DNA from: Cupriavidus sp. IDO
GTDB lineage: Bacteria > Pseudomonadota > Gammaproteobacteria > Burkholderiales > Burkholderiaceae
NCBI RefSeq assembly: GCF_000812465.1
Contig: NZ_JWMA01000036.1
Coordinates: 118,408-182,407 of the forward strand
Reading direction: 5' to 3'
Length of the DNA: 64,000 nt
Shown here in pieces: positions 16,628-26,544 of this stretch. The notes beneath the pieces were generated by a model. That model made no database searches. It worked only from the letters and a program-made list of their open reading frames with translations, and was not told the origin of the DNA. The position numbers and the translations under genes are program-made. Position 1 is the stretch's first letter. Every line of letters begins with the position of its first letter.

Positions 16628-18166
16628 ATGTCTGACAAACTCATCATTTTCGACACCACCTTGCGTGACGGCGAACAATCGCCCGGCGCCTCCATGACCC
16701 GCGAGGAAAAGATCCGCATCGCGCGCCAGCTGGAACGCCTGAAGGTCGACGTGATCGAGGCCGGCTTTGCGGCAAGCTCCAACGGTGACTTCGAAGCCAT
16801 CCGCGCCATCGCGCAGACCGTCAAGGACTCGACCATCTGCTCGCTGGCCCGCGCCAACGACAAGGACATCGCCCGCGCGGCCGAGGCGCTCAAGCCTGCC
16901 AATTCCTTCCGTATCCATACGTTCATCGCCACATCGGCGCTGCACATGGAGAAGAAGCTGCGCATGACCCCTGACCAGGTGTATGAGCAGGCCCGTCTCG
17001 CCGTGCGCTTCGCGCGCCAGTTCACCGACGACATCGAGTTCTCGCCGGAAGACGGCAGCCGCTCGGACATGGACTTCCTCTGCCGCGTGCTGGAAGGCGT
17101 GATCGCCGAAGGCGCCACCACGATCAACCTGCCGGATACCGTGGGTTATGCGGTGCCGGAAGGCTACGCCGACCTGATCCGCTCGGTGCGCGAACGCATC
17201 CCCAATTCCGACAAGGCGGTCTGGTCGGTGCACTGCCACAACGACCTCGGCATGGCCGTGGCGAACTCGCTGGCAGCAGTCAAGCTCGGCGGCGCGCGCC
17301 AGATCGAGTGCACGATCAACGGCCTGGGCGAACGTGCCGGCAACACCAGCCTTGAAGAAGTGGTGATGGCGGTGAAGACCCGCCGCGATTACTTCGACCT
17401 CGACGTCGGCATCGACACCACGCAGATCGTGCCTGCCTCCAAGCTGGTCTCGCAGATCACCGGTTTCGTGGTGCAGCCGAACAAGGCCGTGGTCGGTGCC
17501 AACGCCTTTGCGCATGCTTCCGGCATCCACCAGGACGGCGTGCTCAAGGCGCGCGACACCTACGAAATCATGCGCGCCGAGGACGTGGGCTGGAGCGCGA
17601 ACAAGATCGTGCTGGGCAAGCTCTCCGGCCGCAATGCTTTCAAGCAGCGCCTGCAGGAGCTCGGCATCGAGCTCGACAGCGAGAGCGAAGTCAACGCCGC
17701 CTTCACTCGCTTCAAGGAGCTGGCCGACCAGAAGGCCGAGATCTTCGACGAAGACATCGTCGCGATCGTCTCTGACGAGGCGCATGACGCCAACGAGCAC
17801 TATCGTTTCATCTCGCTGTCGCAGCATTCGGAAACCGGCGAGCGCCCGCATGCGAAGGTCGTGTTCAACATGGACGGTCAGGAAATGACGGGCGAAGGCG
17901 AGGGCAACGGCCCGGTCGACGCCACGCTGCATGCCATCGAAGGCAAGGTCAACAGCGGCGCGGAACTGGTGCTGTATTCGGTCAATGCCATCACCACCGG
18001 CACCCAGGCCCAGGGCGAAGTGACTGTGCGCCTGTCCAAGGCCGGCCGTATCGTCAACGGCGTCGGCACCGATCCGGACATCGTCGCGGCATCGGCCAAG
18101 GCTTACCTGGCGGCCCTGAACAAGCTGCACGACAAGGCCGTGCAGAAGATCAACCCGCAGATCTGA
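16628..18166 (+). CDS. leuA: 2-isopropylmalate synthase
   Basis: A 512-residue enzyme, first committed step of leucine synthesis: acetyl-CoA plus 2-oxoisovalerate. The TIM-barrel catalytic domain begins [16 protein letters not shown] and includes the metal-binding [19 protein letters not shown] and [16 protein letters not shown] linker leads to the C-terminal LeuA dimer domain (about residues 380-512), which normally binds leucine for feedback inhibition. The length is standard for the bacterial short form. It is a single-gene unit under the attenuator upstream and ends at a strong terminator, away from the leuCDB genes. Confidence 0.97.
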   Translation: MSDKLIIFDTTLRDGEQSPGASMTREEKIRIARQLERLKVDVIEAGFAASSNGDFEAIRAIAQTVKDSTICSLARANDKDIARAAEALKPANSFRIHTFIATSALHMEKKLRMTPDQVYEQARLAVRFARQFTDDIEFSPEDGSRSDMDFLCRVLEGVIAEGATTINLPDTVGYAVPEGYADLIRSVRERIPNSDKAVWSVHCHNDLGMAVANSLAAVKLGGARQIECTINGLGERAGNTSLEEVVMAVKTRRDYFDLDVGIDTTQIVPASKLVSQITGFVVQPNKAVVGANAFAHASGIHQDGVLKARDTYEIMRAEDVGWSANKIVLGKLSGRNAFKQRLQELGIELDSESEVNAAFTRFKELADQKAEIFDEDIVAIVSDEAHDANEHYRFISLSQHSETGERPHAKVVFNMDGQEMTGEGEGNGPVDATLHAIEGKVNSGAELVLYSVNAITTGTQAQGEVTVRLSKAGRIVNGVGTDPDIVAASAKAYLAALNKLHDKAVQKINPQI

Positions 18167-18218
18167 CCCGCGATCTGCGCAGGTGGCGAAAGGCTTATCA
18201 GGCCTGAGCATCCGAACC

Positions 18219-18255
18219 AGCCCGCCATTCCCTATCCGGGAATGGCGGGCTTTTT
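18219..18255 (+). terminator. Intrinsic terminator of leuA
   Basis: A 14-bp perfect stem (18219-18232 with 18238-18251) with loop TATCC, ending in a run of Ts. It lies 53 bases after the leuA stop, between leuA and the convergent lipoprotein gene. Confidence 0.85.
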
Positions 18256-18288
18256 CATGGATGCGCGATTGGCAGCAGCCCGTTTTGC

Positions 18289-18810
18289 TCAGCGGCGCCG
18301 ATCGGGGTCATTGAGTGGATCCGGCGTGATCTGGGTCTGGCGCAGGACGCCGCTGTCATCAAAGTAGAAATTGAAGAGCGATGGCCAGAGGTTCTCATGG
18401 CGGAACCGGTAGCTCCAGACCTCGCGCTTCATCAGCGGGTAGTACTGGATGGGCTCGCGCGTCCTGCCGTAGTGCTCCAGCACATCCTGTCTGGTCCAGG
18501 TGCCGACCCTGGCCTTGTACAGCTCCTGCGTTTCCAGCATGTTGCGGAACTGGGTCAGGCTGCCGTTTCGATCGAAATCCGCAGCATAGGCCTGCTGGCC
18601 CAGCGGTTGTTTGGAGTAGATCCAGCGCGTGGTGCCGTCCGGCAGATTGAACACATCAGTTGGCTGCCCGAAGCGCGCCTGAACGGCGCTCTGGGGCGAC
18701 CCGATCAGCTTTTGTCCCTCCTGTACCGGAAGCAGCGTGGTGCAGGCCGAGAGCGCGGTCGCCAGCGCGACGACCAGCCAACGGGCGGCGCGACGGGAAA
18801 CGGTTTTCAT
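18289..18810 (-). CDS. Putative lipoprotein (SmpA/OmlA-like fold possible)
   Basis: A 173-residue protein with a lipoprotein signal: basic start, hydrophobic stretch WLVVALATAL and lipobox LSAC, giving lipidated Cys at residue 23. The mature part has IGSPQSAVQARFGQPTDVFNLPDG and YAADFDRNGSLTQFRNMLE, resembling the repeat structure of SmpA/BamE-type outer-membrane lipoproteins, though I cannot name the family with certainty. It is probably anchored in the outer membrane facing the periplasm. The start at 18810 is chosen because it puts the signal peptide at the N-terminus. It is a single gene, convergent with leuA. Confidence 0.75.
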   Translation of the reverse strand: MKTVSRRAARWLVVALATALSACTTLLPVQEGQKLIGSPQSAVQARFGQPTDVFNLPDGTTRWIYSKQPLGQQAYAADFDRNGSLTQFRNMLETQELYKARVGTWTRQDVLEHYGRTREPIQYYPLMKREVWSYRFRHENLWPSLFNFYFDDSGVLRQTQITPDPLNDPDRRR

Positions 18811-19013
18811 GCATTGACCTCCTGGGACGCGATAACGCAACAGCGTGAGTGTAGTGGGGTGCGATCAGTCGTGTGCATTCAGCGTTCCTTTTTGTGATTC
18901 TTCCCGCGAACTGGCGCTAACTGCCATCATCTTTCCCTCTGCCCCGGATTTGTCGTTGTGTTGCCCAGGGCGGGCGCCTGTCTTACCATCCAGCGCTTTC
19001 CTGGAGAGGTGCA

Positions 19014-20273
19014 ATGAAGGCTGGATCGAATCGTTTGCGATGGTTGGCAGGCAGTCTGCTGCTGGCGGTATCGGCCGCAGTTGGCGCGCAGGAACCGATC
19101 CGGCTCGGCATGATCGATGGCCTGTCCGGCCCGTTCGCGAACGCGGGCGAAGCTGTCGTGCGCAATCTCCGGATCGCGATCGATCGCGTTAATGCGCGCG
19201 GCGGGGTGAAGACAGCGGAGGGGCAGCGGCCGCTTGAGCTGGTTACCTTCGACAGCAAGGGCAATGTCGACGAAAGCCTGATCCAGTTCCGCGCACTGGT
19301 CGACAAGCGCATTCCCTTTGTCCTCCAGGGCAACAGCTCGGCCGTCGCCGGGGCGCTGGTGGCTGCCATCAATCGGCACAACGCTCGCCAGCCTGATGCC
19401 CGGGTGCTGTTCCTGAACTACTCGGCGGTCGACCCCAGCCTGACCAATGAGAACTGCAGCTTCTGGCATTTCCGCTTCGATGCCAGCGCGGATATGCGCA
19501 TGCAGGCGCTGACCGAGGTGATCCGGGAGGACCGCGCCGTGCGCCGCGTCTACCTGATCGACCAGGACTACAGCTTCGGCCATCAGGTGGCGCGATCGGC
19601 CCGCGAAATGCTGGCAACCAAGCGGCCTGATATACAGATCGTCGGCGACGAATTCCATCCGATCGGCAAGATCAAGGATTTTGCCCCGTACGTCGCCAAG
19701 ATCAAGGCAAGCGGCGCCGACGCCGTGATCACCGGCAACTGGGGCAACGACCTGACCCTGATGGTCAAGGCCGCGCGCGAGGGCGGCCTGCGCGCCAGGT
19801 TCTACACCTTCTATGGCAATGGCCTGGGTGCGCCGGCGGCGATGGGCGATGCGGGTGTCGGCCAGGTGCTGGCGGTGGCCGAGTGGCATCCGAACGTGGG
19901 CGGTGCCGCATCTGACGCGTTCTACCAGCAATTCCGTGCCCGCTACCCGGATCCCAAGGACGACTACGTTCATCTGCGTATGCAGATGATGGTGGAAATG
20001 CTGGCGCGCGCGATCGAACAGGCTGGAACCACCGATGCCGTGCGGGTTGCACGCGCGCTGGAGCAGATGCGTTACGTCAATGATTTCCATGAGGCTACCG
20101 TGCGCCCCGACGACCACCAGGTGCTGCAACCGCTATATGTTTCCGTGATGGAGAAGCAGGGCCGAGCGGTCCGGTTCGACAATGAGGGCTCGGGCTATGG
20201 TTTCCGGACGGTTCGGAAGCTCAAGGCGGCGCAGACGACGCTTCCCACTACCTGCCGCATGGAGCGCCCTTGA
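19014..20273 (+). CDS. Branched-chain amino-acid-type ABC transporter substrate-binding protein (orphan)
   Basis: A 419-residue periplasmic binding protein of the LivK/Peripla_BP_6 family. A signal peptide ends near AVGAQ (residue 26). The mature part opens EPIRLGMIDGLSGPFANAG, the ligand-binding fold of the Leu/Ile/Val and amide family, and continues with YLIDQDYSFGHQVARSARE and ADAVITGNWGNDL. No permease or ATPase genes are next to it, so it must work with a transporter encoded elsewhere, or act as a sensor. The ligand is not known. It is transcribed away from the lipoprotein gene and ends 150 bp before rpsO. Confidence 0.88.
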   Translation: MKAGSNRLRWLAGSLLLAVSAAVGAQEPIRLGMIDGLSGPFANAGEAVVRNLRIAIDRVNARGGVKTAEGQRPLELVTFDSKGNVDESLIQFRALVDKRIPFVLQGNSSAVAGALVAAINRHNARQPDARVLFLNYSAVDPSLTNENCSFWHFRFDASADMRMQALTEVIREDRAVRRVYLIDQDYSFGHQVARSAREMLATKRPDIQIVGDEFHPIGKIKDFAPYVAKIKASGADAVITGNWGNDLTLMVKAAREGGLRARFYTFYGNGLGAPAAMGDAGVGQVLAVAEWHPNVGGAASDAFYQQFRARYPDPKDDYVHLRMQMMVEMLARAIEQAGTTDAVRVARALEQMRYVNDFHEATVRPDDHQVLQPLYVSVMEKQGRAVRFDNEGSGYGFRTVRKLKAAQTTLPTTCRMERP

Positions 20274-20280
20274 GCCTGGG

Positions 20281-20309
20281 TTCTCCCCGGAGGGGATTTC
20301 CGTTATAAT
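20281..20309 (+). promoter_or_regulatory. Putative promoter of rpsO
   Basis: TATAAT (20304-20309) is a perfect -10 box; TTCTCC lies 17 bases upstream as a weak -35. The predicted leader to the rpsO start is about 107 nt. Confidence 0.5.
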
Positions 20310-20423
20310 CCGCGGCTGCCGTCCGCTGGCCCTGGCCGGAAGGCGGTAGTTGCCTGATTAGCAAAGGCACGACGCAAGTGGCGCATTCCGCGCTGCAGCG
20401 TTCGCAAGTGAAAGGAAATCATC

Positions 20424-20693
20424 ATGGCAGTCGCCGATATCAACAAGTCCGAAGTCATCAAGCAGTTCGCCCGTGGCGCCAACGACACTGGCAGCCCCGA
20501 AGTGCAAGTGGCCCTGCTGACCACCCGCATCAACGAACTGACCCCGCACTTCAAGGCCAACATGAAGGATCACCACAGCCGCCGCGGTCTGCTGCGCATG
20601 GTGAGCCGTCGTCGTCGCCTGCTGGACTACCTCAAGTCCAACGACGCCGACCGTTACCGCGCCCTGATCGAAAAGCTGGGTCTGCGCAAGTAA
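20424..20693 (+). CDS. rpsO: 30S ribosomal protein S15
   Basis: An 89-residue protein that matches S15 along its whole length, with the 16S rRNA-binding [20 protein letters not shown] and [20 protein letters not shown] segments. S15 organises the central domain of the 30S subunit. The ribosome site is AAAGGAAA before the ATG. It is followed by a terminator-like hairpin and then pnp, the classic rpsO-pnp order. Confidence 0.98.
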   Translation: MAVADINKSEVIKQFARGANDTGSPEVQVALLTTRINELTPHFKANMKDHHSRRGLLRMVSRRRRLLDYLKSNDADRYRALIEKLGLRK

Positions 20694-20749
20694 GGAACGG
20701 CCGGATGGCAGCGCGAATCCTGGGTTTGCACGGTTTCGCGTGAGGCCAC

Positions 20750-20784
20750 AATGCCTGCGTCAGCGTTGCTGATGCAGGCATTTT
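20750..20784 (+). terminator. Terminator between rpsO and pnp
   Basis: AATGCCTGCGTCAG (20750-20763) pairs with CTGATGCAGGCATT (20769-20782): 14 bp with one G-U, loop CGTTG, and Ts following. It probably ends most rpsO transcripts with some read-through to pnp. Confidence 0.75.
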
Positions 20785-20961
20785 GCATTTCTGGCGCCGG
20801 CTTTTGTTCAGGCGTCAGTCAGCGTTGGTGATTTTTGCTTCACTTTCGGGCCGGGCCTGTGCCTCCCCGATGCCCGTTGCGGCAAGGCCTGCAACGGAGT
20901 AAGTTATTCTGTTCTTTTCTTTGTTTTGGAAACCGGAGCCGGCCAAGGAAACAGGGCTTTG

Positions 20962-21028
20962 TGTCATTCCAGGGCGATATCGCCGACGTTGCACCGAGGG
21001 TGCCCAACGGTATCGCGCTGGAATGGCA
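20962..21028 (+). promoter_or_regulatory. Long hairpin in the pnp leader (RNase III/PNPase autoregulation candidate)
   Basis: An outer stem of about 18 bp (20962-20979 with 21011-21028) with one mismatch and a terminal G-U, capped by inner stems CGTTG/CAACG and CACC/GGTG around the loop GAG. It lies 119 bases before the pnp start. E. coli pnp is autoregulated through RNase III cleavage of a similar leader stem-loop; the same role here is inference. No gene is seen in the rest of 20785-21146. Confidence 0.6.
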
Positions 21029-21146
21029 TAGCACTTCCCTGAGACTGCGACCGGCAACTCTCCGGCAGTTCGCCTGCGGCTGCTAGCGCAGGCATTGCAC
21101 GCCATGCATTACCGGCATGCGTGCACGCAAGCATCAAGGAACGCTC

Positions 21147-23318
21147 ATGTCCATGTTCAATAAAGTCGTCAAGCAATTCCAGTGGGGCCAGCATACGGTC
21201 CGCATGGAAACCGGCGAAATCGCCCGTCAGGCTGGCGGTGCCGTGCTGGTCGATATCGAAGACACCGTGGTGCTGGCTACCGTGGTGGCAGCCAAGAGCC
21301 CGAAGCCGGGCCAGGACTTCTTCCCGCTGACCGTCGACTACATCGAAAAGACTTACGCTGCCGGCAAGATCCCCGGTGGTTTCTTCAAGCGTGAAGGCCG
21401 TCCGTCGGAAAACGAGACGCTGACCTCGCGCCTGATCGACCGTCCGCTGCGCCCGCTCTTCCCGGAAGGCTTCTACAACGACGTGCAGGTTGTCGTGCAC
21501 GTCGTGTCGATCAACCCGGAAGTGCCGGCTGACATCCCCGCGCTGATCGGCGCCTCGGCCGCGCTGGCCGTGTCGGGCATTCCGTTCAACGGCCCGGTCG
21601 GCGCTGCGCGCGTTGGCTACAAGGATGGCCAGTACCTGCTGAACCCGACCCGCTCGCAGCTCGCTGCCTCGGACCTGGACCTGGTGGTCGCCGGTACCGA
21701 GCGCGCCGTGCTGATGGTGGAATCGGAAGCCAACCAGCTGTCGGAAGACGTGATGCTGGGCGCCGTGGTCTATGGCCACGAGCAGATGCAGATCGCGATC
21801 AATGCGATCCATGAGCTGGTGCGCGAGGGTGGCAAGCCCGAGTGGGACTGGGCGCCGGCCGCCAAGAACGAGGCGCTGATTGCCAAGGTCACCGAAGTTG
21901 CGCTGCCGCTGCTGCAGGAAGCCTATCAGCTGCGCCAGAAGTCGGCCCGCAGCCAGAAGCTGAAGGAAGTGTCCGCCAGCGTGACGGCCGCACTGGCTGA
22001 AGCTGGTGTGGAAGCCGACAAGGTGGAAGTCGGCAACATCATGTTCGACCTGGAAGCCAAGATCGTGCGCGGCCAGGTGCTGGCAGGCGAGCCGCGTATC
22101 GACGGCCGCGACACCCGCACCGTTCGCCCGATCGAGATCCGCTCGTCGGTGCTGCCGCGCGCGCACGGCTCGGCGCTGTTCACCCGTGGTGAAACCCAGG
22201 CGCTGGTGGTTGCGACCCTCGGCACCAAGAGCGATGAGCAGATCATCGACGCACTGGCCGGCGAATACCGTGACCGCTTCATGCTCCACTACAACATGCC
22301 TCCGTTCGCCACCGGCGAAACCGGTCGCGTGGGCAGCCCGAAGCGCCGTGAAATCGGCCACGGCCGTCTGGCCAAGCGCGCGCTGATTCCGGTGCTGCCG
22401 AAGGATGACGAGTTCGCTTACACCATCCGCCTGGTTTCGGAAATCACCGAATCGAACGGCTCGTCGTCGATGGCTTCCGTCTGCGGCGGCTGCCTGGCAC
22501 TGATGGACGCCGGCGTTCCGGTGAAGGCGCACGTGGCCGGCGTGGCCATGGGCCTGATCCTGGAAGGCAACAAGTTCGCCGTGCTGACCGACATTCTGGG
22601 TGACGAAGATCACCTGGGCGACATGGACTTCAAGGTGGCGGGTACCGACAACGGCATCACCGCGCTGCAGATGGACATCAAGGTCCAGGGCATTACCAAG
22701 GAGATCATGCAGGTCGCGCTGGCGCAGGCCAAGGAAGGCCGTCTGCACATCCTGCACAAGATGCAGGAAGCGATGGGCCACGCCCGCACCGAGCTGTCAG
22801 CGCACGCGCCGCGCATGATCACCATGAAGATCCATCCGGACAAGATCCGCGAAGTGATCGGCAAGGGCGGCTCGACCATCCAGGCGCTGACCAAGGAAAC
22901 CGGCACCACCATCGATATCCAGGAAGACGGCACGATCACCATCGCCTCGACCTCGACCGATGGCATGGCCGAAGCCAAGCGCCGCATCGAAGGCATCACC
23001 GCCGAAGCCGAAGTGGGCAAGATCTACGCCGGTACCGTGCTCAAGCTGCTGGACTTTGGTGCCATCGTCAACATTCTGCCGGGCAAGGATGGCCTGCTGC
23101 ACATCTCGGAAATCGTCAACGAGCGTGTGAAGGACATCAAGGACTGGCTGAAGGAAGGCCAGCACGTTCGCGTCAAGCTGATCCAGGCTGACGAGAAGGG
23201 CCGTCTGCGCCTGTCGCTGAAGGCGGCACTGGCGGAAGAGGGCGGCAGCATCAGCCCGATCAATGCGGGCGAAGCTGCACCCGCTGCGCCGGCGACCCCG
23301 TCGGATCAGCAGCAGTAA
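21147..23318 (+). CDS. pnp: Polyribonucleotide nucleotidyltransferase (PNPase)
   Basis: A 723-residue trimeric 3'-5' phosphorolytic exoribonuclease of the RNA degradosome. Two RNase PH domains flank a helical linker; the second holds [19 protein letters not shown] and [12 protein letters not shown] with the catalytic Asp/Lys region [20 protein letters not shown]. The KH domain (about 555-615) has IGKGGSTIQ and the S1 domain (about 620-690) has [19 protein letters not shown]. The C-terminus is a short Ala/Pro tail ending in QQQ. AAGGAACG precedes the ATG at 21147; the longer frame is not needed. Confidence 0.97.
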   Translation: MSMFNKVVKQFQWGQHTVRMETGEIARQAGGAVLVDIEDTVVLATVVAAKSPKPGQDFFPLTVDYIEKTYAAGKIPGGFFKREGRPSENETLTSRLIDRPLRPLFPEGFYNDVQVVVHVVSINPEVPADIPALIGASAALAVSGIPFNGPVGAARVGYKDGQYLLNPTRSQLAASDLDLVVAGTERAVLMVESEANQLSEDVMLGAVVYGHEQMQIAINAIHELVREGGKPEWDWAPAAKNEALIAKVTEVALPLLQEAYQLRQKSARSQKLKEVSASVTAALAEAGVEADKVEVGNIMFDLEAKIVRGQVLAGEPRIDGRDTRTVRPIEIRSSVLPRAHGSALFTRGETQALVVATLGTKSDEQIIDALAGEYRDRFMLHYNMPPFATGETGRVGSPKRREIGHGRLAKRALIPVLPKDDEFAYTIRLVSEITESNGSSSMASVCGGCLALMDAGVPVKAHVAGVAMGLILEGNKFAVLTDILGDEDHLGDMDFKVAGTDNGITALQMDIKVQGITKEIMQVALAQAKEGRLHILHKMQEAMGHARTELSAHAPRMITMKIHPDKIREVIGKGGSTIQALTKETGTTIDIQEDGTITIASTSTDGMAEAKRRIEGITAEAEVGKIYAGTVLKLLDFGAIVNILPGKDGLLHISEIVNERVKDIKDWLKEGQHVRVKLIQADEKGRLRLSLKAALAEEGGSISPINAGEAAPAAPATPSDQQQ

Positions 23319-23353
23319 GCTGCAACTGGCGCCGCCGCAAGGCGGCTCCACGG

Positions 23354-23385
23354 AAAAACGGCTGGCGATGTCCAGCCGTTTTTTT
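23354..23385. terminator. Terminator after pnp (A/T-flanked, may act both ways)
   Basis: AAAAACGGCTGG pairs with CCAGCCGTTTTT (23354-23365 with 23372-23383), 12 bp with loop CGATGT, followed by more Ts. Confidence 0.85.
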
Positions 23386-23485
23386 GTTTACACTGCCGGC
23401 AGCCCGAGCAAATGCTCGCACCGACCCAGTCGCGAACGCGTTGCAGCAGGCGCCTCGCACAACAGAAAACGAAACAGGAGCAGCA

Positions 23486-24490
23486 ATGCAAGCCATCGAG
23501 ATCCGCGAATACGGCGCCCCGGAAGTCCTGCAGGAGACGCAGCGGCCTGACCCGGTCCCCGGCGCGGGCGAGATCCTCATCCGCGTCGCCGCGGCAGGGG
23601 TGAACCGCCCTGATGTGTTCCAGCGCACCGGCAACTATCCGGTTCCGCCGGGTGCATCGGATCTGCCTGGTCTGGAAGTTGCCGGCGTGGTGGTCGGTGG
23701 CGACCTGGCCAGTGCCGATAACCGCTTCGGCCTGAAGGTGGGCGATCGCGTGTGCGCACTCGTGCAGGGTGGCGGCTACGCGCAGCTGTGTACCGCCCCC
23801 GTGGCGCAGTGCCTGCCAGTGCCGGCCGGCCTGAGCGACATCGAGGCCGCGGCGCTGCCCGAAACGTTCTTCACCGTCTGGAGCAATGTGTTCGATCGCG
23901 GCTACCTGGGGCAGGGCCCGCGCGGCAAGGGCGAGACGCTGCTGATCCAGGGCGGCTCCAGCGGCATCGGCACAACCGCCATCCAGATCGCCAAGGCGCT
24001 CGGCTTCAAGGTGTTCGTGACGGCCGGCAGCGACGAGAAGTGCAAGGCCTGCGAGGCACTCGGCGCCGACCGCGCGATCAACTACAAGACGCAGGACTTC
24101 GTGGCCGAGGTCGCTGCGCTGACGGAAGGGAAGGGCGTCGATGTCATCCTCGACATGGTCGCCGGATCCTACCTCGCTCGCGAACTGAAATGCATTGCCG
24201 ATGACGGCCGCATTGTCATCATCGCGCTGCTCGGCGGCGCCAAGGCCGAGATTCCTCTGGGGGACATCCTCCGCCGTCGCATTACCGTGACCGGATCCAC
24301 GCTGCGTCCGCGACCGGCTGCCTTCAAGGGGCAGATTGCACAGGCTCTGCATCAGCACGTCTGGCCACTGCTGGCTGCCGGCAAGATCAAGCCGGTCATC
24401 CACCAGGTGTTTCCGGCAGCCCAGGCCGCTGATGCCCACCGGCTGATGGAATCCAGCGAGCACATCGGCAAGATTGTGCTGACCTGGTAA
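23486..24490 (+). CDS. NAD(P)H quinone oxidoreductase (zeta-crystallin type, medium-chain)
   Basis: A 334-residue zinc-independent medium-chain oxidoreductase. The N-terminal GroES-like domain contains [16 protein letters not shown] and [19 protein letters not shown]. The Rossmann domain has [18 protein letters not shown] with NADPH specificity features, and no structural-zinc cysteines. It matches the Qor/PIG3 family (TIGR02824). It would reduce quinones or activated alkenes with NADPH. The ribosome site is CAGGAGC. Terminators isolate it from pnp; tpiA follows 97 bp later. Confidence 0.9.
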   Translation: MQAIEIREYGAPEVLQETQRPDPVPGAGEILIRVAAAGVNRPDVFQRTGNYPVPPGASDLPGLEVAGVVVGGDLASADNRFGLKVGDRVCALVQGGGYAQLCTAPVAQCLPVPAGLSDIEAAALPETFFTVWSNVFDRGYLGQGPRGKGETLLIQGGSSGIGTTAIQIAKALGFKVFVTAGSDEKCKACEALGADRAINYKTQDFVAEVAALTEGKGVDVILDMVAGSYLARELKCIADDGRIVIIALLGGAKAEIPLGDILRRRITVTGSTLRPRPAAFKGQIAQALHQHVWPLLAAGKIKPVIHQVFPAAQAADAHRLMESSEHIGKIVLTW

Positions 24491-24587
24491 GGCTGCGGAA
24501 TCTGCTGCGCCGAATTGCCGATCGGGCGGTAGCGCCGGGCCCCTGCCACACGCTACAATAGTGGGTTTGATTTGGGAGGGGCACTTC

Positions 24588-25325
24588 GTGAGACAAAAGC
24601 TCGTCATCGGTAACTGGAAGATGCACGGCAGCCTTGCCGCCAACGCGGCACTGCTGGAGGGAATCAAGGCCGCGTCGTCGCGCGCGCGGCTGGCGGTATG
24701 TGCGCCATTCCCCTATCTTGCACAGTGCCAGGCGTTGCTGAATGGCTCTCAAGTGGCCTGGGGCGCACAGGATGTGTCGGCGGAGGCGCGTGGCGCCTTC
24801 ACCGGCGAAGTGGCTGCGTCCATGCTGGGTGAGTTTGGCAGCACTTACGTGCTGGTCGGTCACTCCGAGCGCCGCACCTATCACGGTGAGACGGACCAGG
24901 CCGTTGCCGCCAAGGCGCTGCGTGCGCTGGAATTCGGCATCGTGCCGGTGATCTGCGTGGGCGAGACGCTGGCGCAGCGCGAGGCGGGCGAGACTGAGGT
25001 GGTTGTTGGTCGCCAGTTGCAGGCCGTGCTCGAGGCGCTGTCGGTCGAGCAGTTGAGCCGCGTCGTGCTGGCCTACGAACCTGTGTGGGCGATCGGCACC
25101 GGCAAGACCGCGACCAGCGAGCAGGCGCAGGCGGTCCACGCATTCCTGCGCGGCACGGTGCGCGCGCGCGACGCCGGTGTGGCCGATCGCATGGCGATCC
25201 TGTACGGCGGCAGCGTGAAGCCGGACAACGCGGCCGAGCTGTTTTCGATGGCCGACATCGACGGGGGGCTGATTGGCGGCGCCTCGCTGAAGTCGGAAGA
25301 TTTTCTCGCGATCGGTAACGCCTGA
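24588..25325 (+). CDS. tpiA: Triosephosphate isomerase
   Basis: A 245-residue TIM barrel interconverting DHAP and glyceraldehyde-3-phosphate. Catalytic features are all present: NWKMHG with the Lys, GHSERR with the His, and the [11 protein letters not shown] segment with the Glu and flexible loop; [12 protein letters not shown] is the phosphate site. I chose the GTG at 24588 because GGGAGGGG lies about nine bases upstream and the protein then opens [14 protein letters not shown]; an in-frame GTG at 24561 would add nine residues. TACAAT at 24554-24559 is a possible -10 box. Confidence 0.95.
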   Translation: MRQKLVIGNWKMHGSLAANAALLEGIKAASSRARLAVCAPFPYLAQCQALLNGSQVAWGAQDVSAEARGAFTGEVAASMLGEFGSTYVLVGHSERRTYHGETDQAVAAKALRALEFGIVPVICVGETLAQREAGETEVVVGRQLQAVLEALSVEQLSRVVLAYEPVWAIGTGKTATSEQAQAVHAFLRGTVRARDAGVADRMAILYGGSVKPDNAAELFSMADIDGGLIGGASLKSEDFLAIGNA

Positions 25326-25377
25326 ATACCGGCCGTTCCAATCGTCCGATAGGGCAAGTAGAGCTTATTTAAATCAA

Positions 25378-25740
25378 ATGGCAATCTTCAAGACTTTGTT
25401 GGTGGTGTTGCAGGTGTTGTCGGCGCTGGGCGTGATTGGCCTCGTGCTGATCCAGCATGGCAAGGGCGCCGATGTCGGCGCGGCATTCGGTTCCGGTGCG
25501 TCCGGCAGCCTGTTCGGCGCAACCGGTTCGGCAAACTTCCTGTCGCGTACCACGGCGGTGCTGGCCACCTTGTTCTTTATCTGTACGCTGAGCCTGACGA
25601 TGCTGGGTAACTACAAGCCCACTGCGTCGCTGGGCGTGATGGGCGCGGCTCCGGCAACGGCGCCCGCTCCGGCCGGTGCTTCCGCGCCGGCAGCAGCTAC
25701 CGCGGCTTCGGCTCCGGCAGCCCCTGCTGTACCGAAATAA
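25378..25740 (+). CDS. secG: Preprotein translocase subunit SecG
   Basis: A 120-residue two-helix membrane protein of the SecYEG channel. Helix 1 is LVVLQVLSALGVIGLVLIQ; the conserved loop GKGADVGAAFGSGASGSLFG follows; helix 2 is TTAVLATLFFICTLSLTML. The C-terminal 40 residues are an Ala/Pro-rich tail. It follows tpiA by 52 bp, as in many proteobacteria. A seven-T run lies 28 bases after the stop with only a weak stem. Confidence 0.95.
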   Translation: MAIFKTLLVVLQVLSALGVIGLVLIQHGKGADVGAAFGSGASGSLFGATGSANFLSRTTAVLATLFFICTLSLTMLGNYKPTASLGVMGAAPATAPAPAGASAPAAATAASAPAAPAVPK

Positions 25741-25786
25741 TCAAACGGCCTTGTGGCGGATTCCTGAGTTTTTTTGCAGTTGTGCG

Positions 25787-25816
25787 TTGAACAAAACTGG
25801 AATCTTGGGTTAGAAT
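25787..25816 (+). promoter_or_regulatory. Promoter of tRNA-Leu
   Basis: TTGAAC (25787-25792) and TAGAAT (25811-25816), spaced by 18 bases, lie 111 bases before the tRNA. It could also feed the nuo operon downstream, since no strong terminator lies between. Confidence 0.5.
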
Positions 25817-25927
25817 GCAAGGCTTGAAACGATTCCCCAGCGATGGGGCTTGAGCAAGGGCGAAGGCCTCTGCAAAAGCTCTGAAGGGCCTGAAAACTCG
25901 GCGCCAGGCAATATTGTTTCTCCCCCA

Positions 25928-26012
25928 GCCGACGTGGTGAAATTGGTAGACACGCTATCTTGAGGGGGTAGTGGCGAAAGCTGTGCGAGTTCGAGTCTCG
26001 CCGTCGGCACCA
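25928..26012 (+). tRNA. tRNA-Leu (anticodon GAG)
   Basis: An 85-nt class II tRNA with encoded CCA. The acceptor stem GCCGACG/CGTCGGC pairs perfectly, followed by discriminator A. The D arm has GGTGAAATTGGTAGAC. The anticodon stem CTATC/GGTAG encloses TTGAGGG, giving anticodon GAG at 25962-25964. The long variable arm (GTGGCGAAAGCTGTGC) is typical of leucine tRNA, and TTCGAGT is the T loop. It sits between secG and nuoA, a conserved proteobacterial position for this tRNA. Confidence 0.97.
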
Positions 26013-26178
26013 AACAACTTGATCGGAGTCCCTGTCCGGGCAATGCTCCCGGGTGTGGGGCTCCGGCAGTCCGCAAGGCGGCGCGCCGTGATTCTCATGG
26101 CTTAGCGCCTGGGGTGGGCAACAGGACGCCGCTTCAGCTGGTGCTGTTGACAACATTCCAGATAAGGCTGGCCGTACC

Positions 26179-26538
26179 TTGAATCTCGAAGCCTATTTCC
26201 CCGTCCTCATCTTCATCATCTTCGGTGTCGTGCTCGGCGTGGCACTGATGTCGATTGGTCGGATCCTCGGTCCGAACAAACCAGATCCCGCGAAGCTGTC
26301 CCCATACGAGTGCGGCTTCGAAGCGTTCGAGGATGCGCGCATGAAGTTCGATGTGCGCTACTACCTCATCGCCATCCTGTTTATCCTGTTCGATCTCGAA
26401 ACCGCGTTCCTGTTTCCCTGGGGTGTAGCCCTGAGGGACATCGGCTGGGCGGGTTTCATCGCCATGGGCGTGTTTCTGCTGGAATTCATCGTGGGCTTCG
26501 TCTACATCTGGAAAAAGGGCGCGCTCGATTGGGAGTGA
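26179..26538 (+). CDS. nuoA: NADH-quinone oxidoreductase subunit A
   Basis: A 119-residue, three-helix membrane subunit of complex I. Family block [21 protein letters not shown] is intact (residues 40-60) and contains the conserved Cys of the quinone-site loop. The start is TTG at 26179: no ATG or GTG occurs upstream in frame that would suit the family, and AAGG lies about 11 bases before it. It opens the nuoA-N set. The preceding 166 bases after the tRNA show no obvious promoter, so read-through or a weak promoter is likely. Confidence 0.94.
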   Translation: MNLEAYFPVLIFIIFGVVLGVALMSIGRILGPNKPDPAKLSPYECGFEAFEDARMKFDVRYYLIAILFILFDLETAFLFPWGVALRDIGWAGFIAMGVFLLEFIVGFVYIWKKGALDWE

Positions 26539-26544
26539 TGTGAA

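Noticed and set aside
23396..23485. Extended start for the quinone oxidoreductase at 23384
   Set aside because: The extra 34 residues begin inside the terminator region, and the conserved protein starts at 23486 after CAGGAGC.
26013..26178. A terminator or promoter between tRNA-Leu and nuoA
   Set aside because: The region has GC-rich partial repeats but no stem with a T-tract and no -35/-10 pair that I would support.
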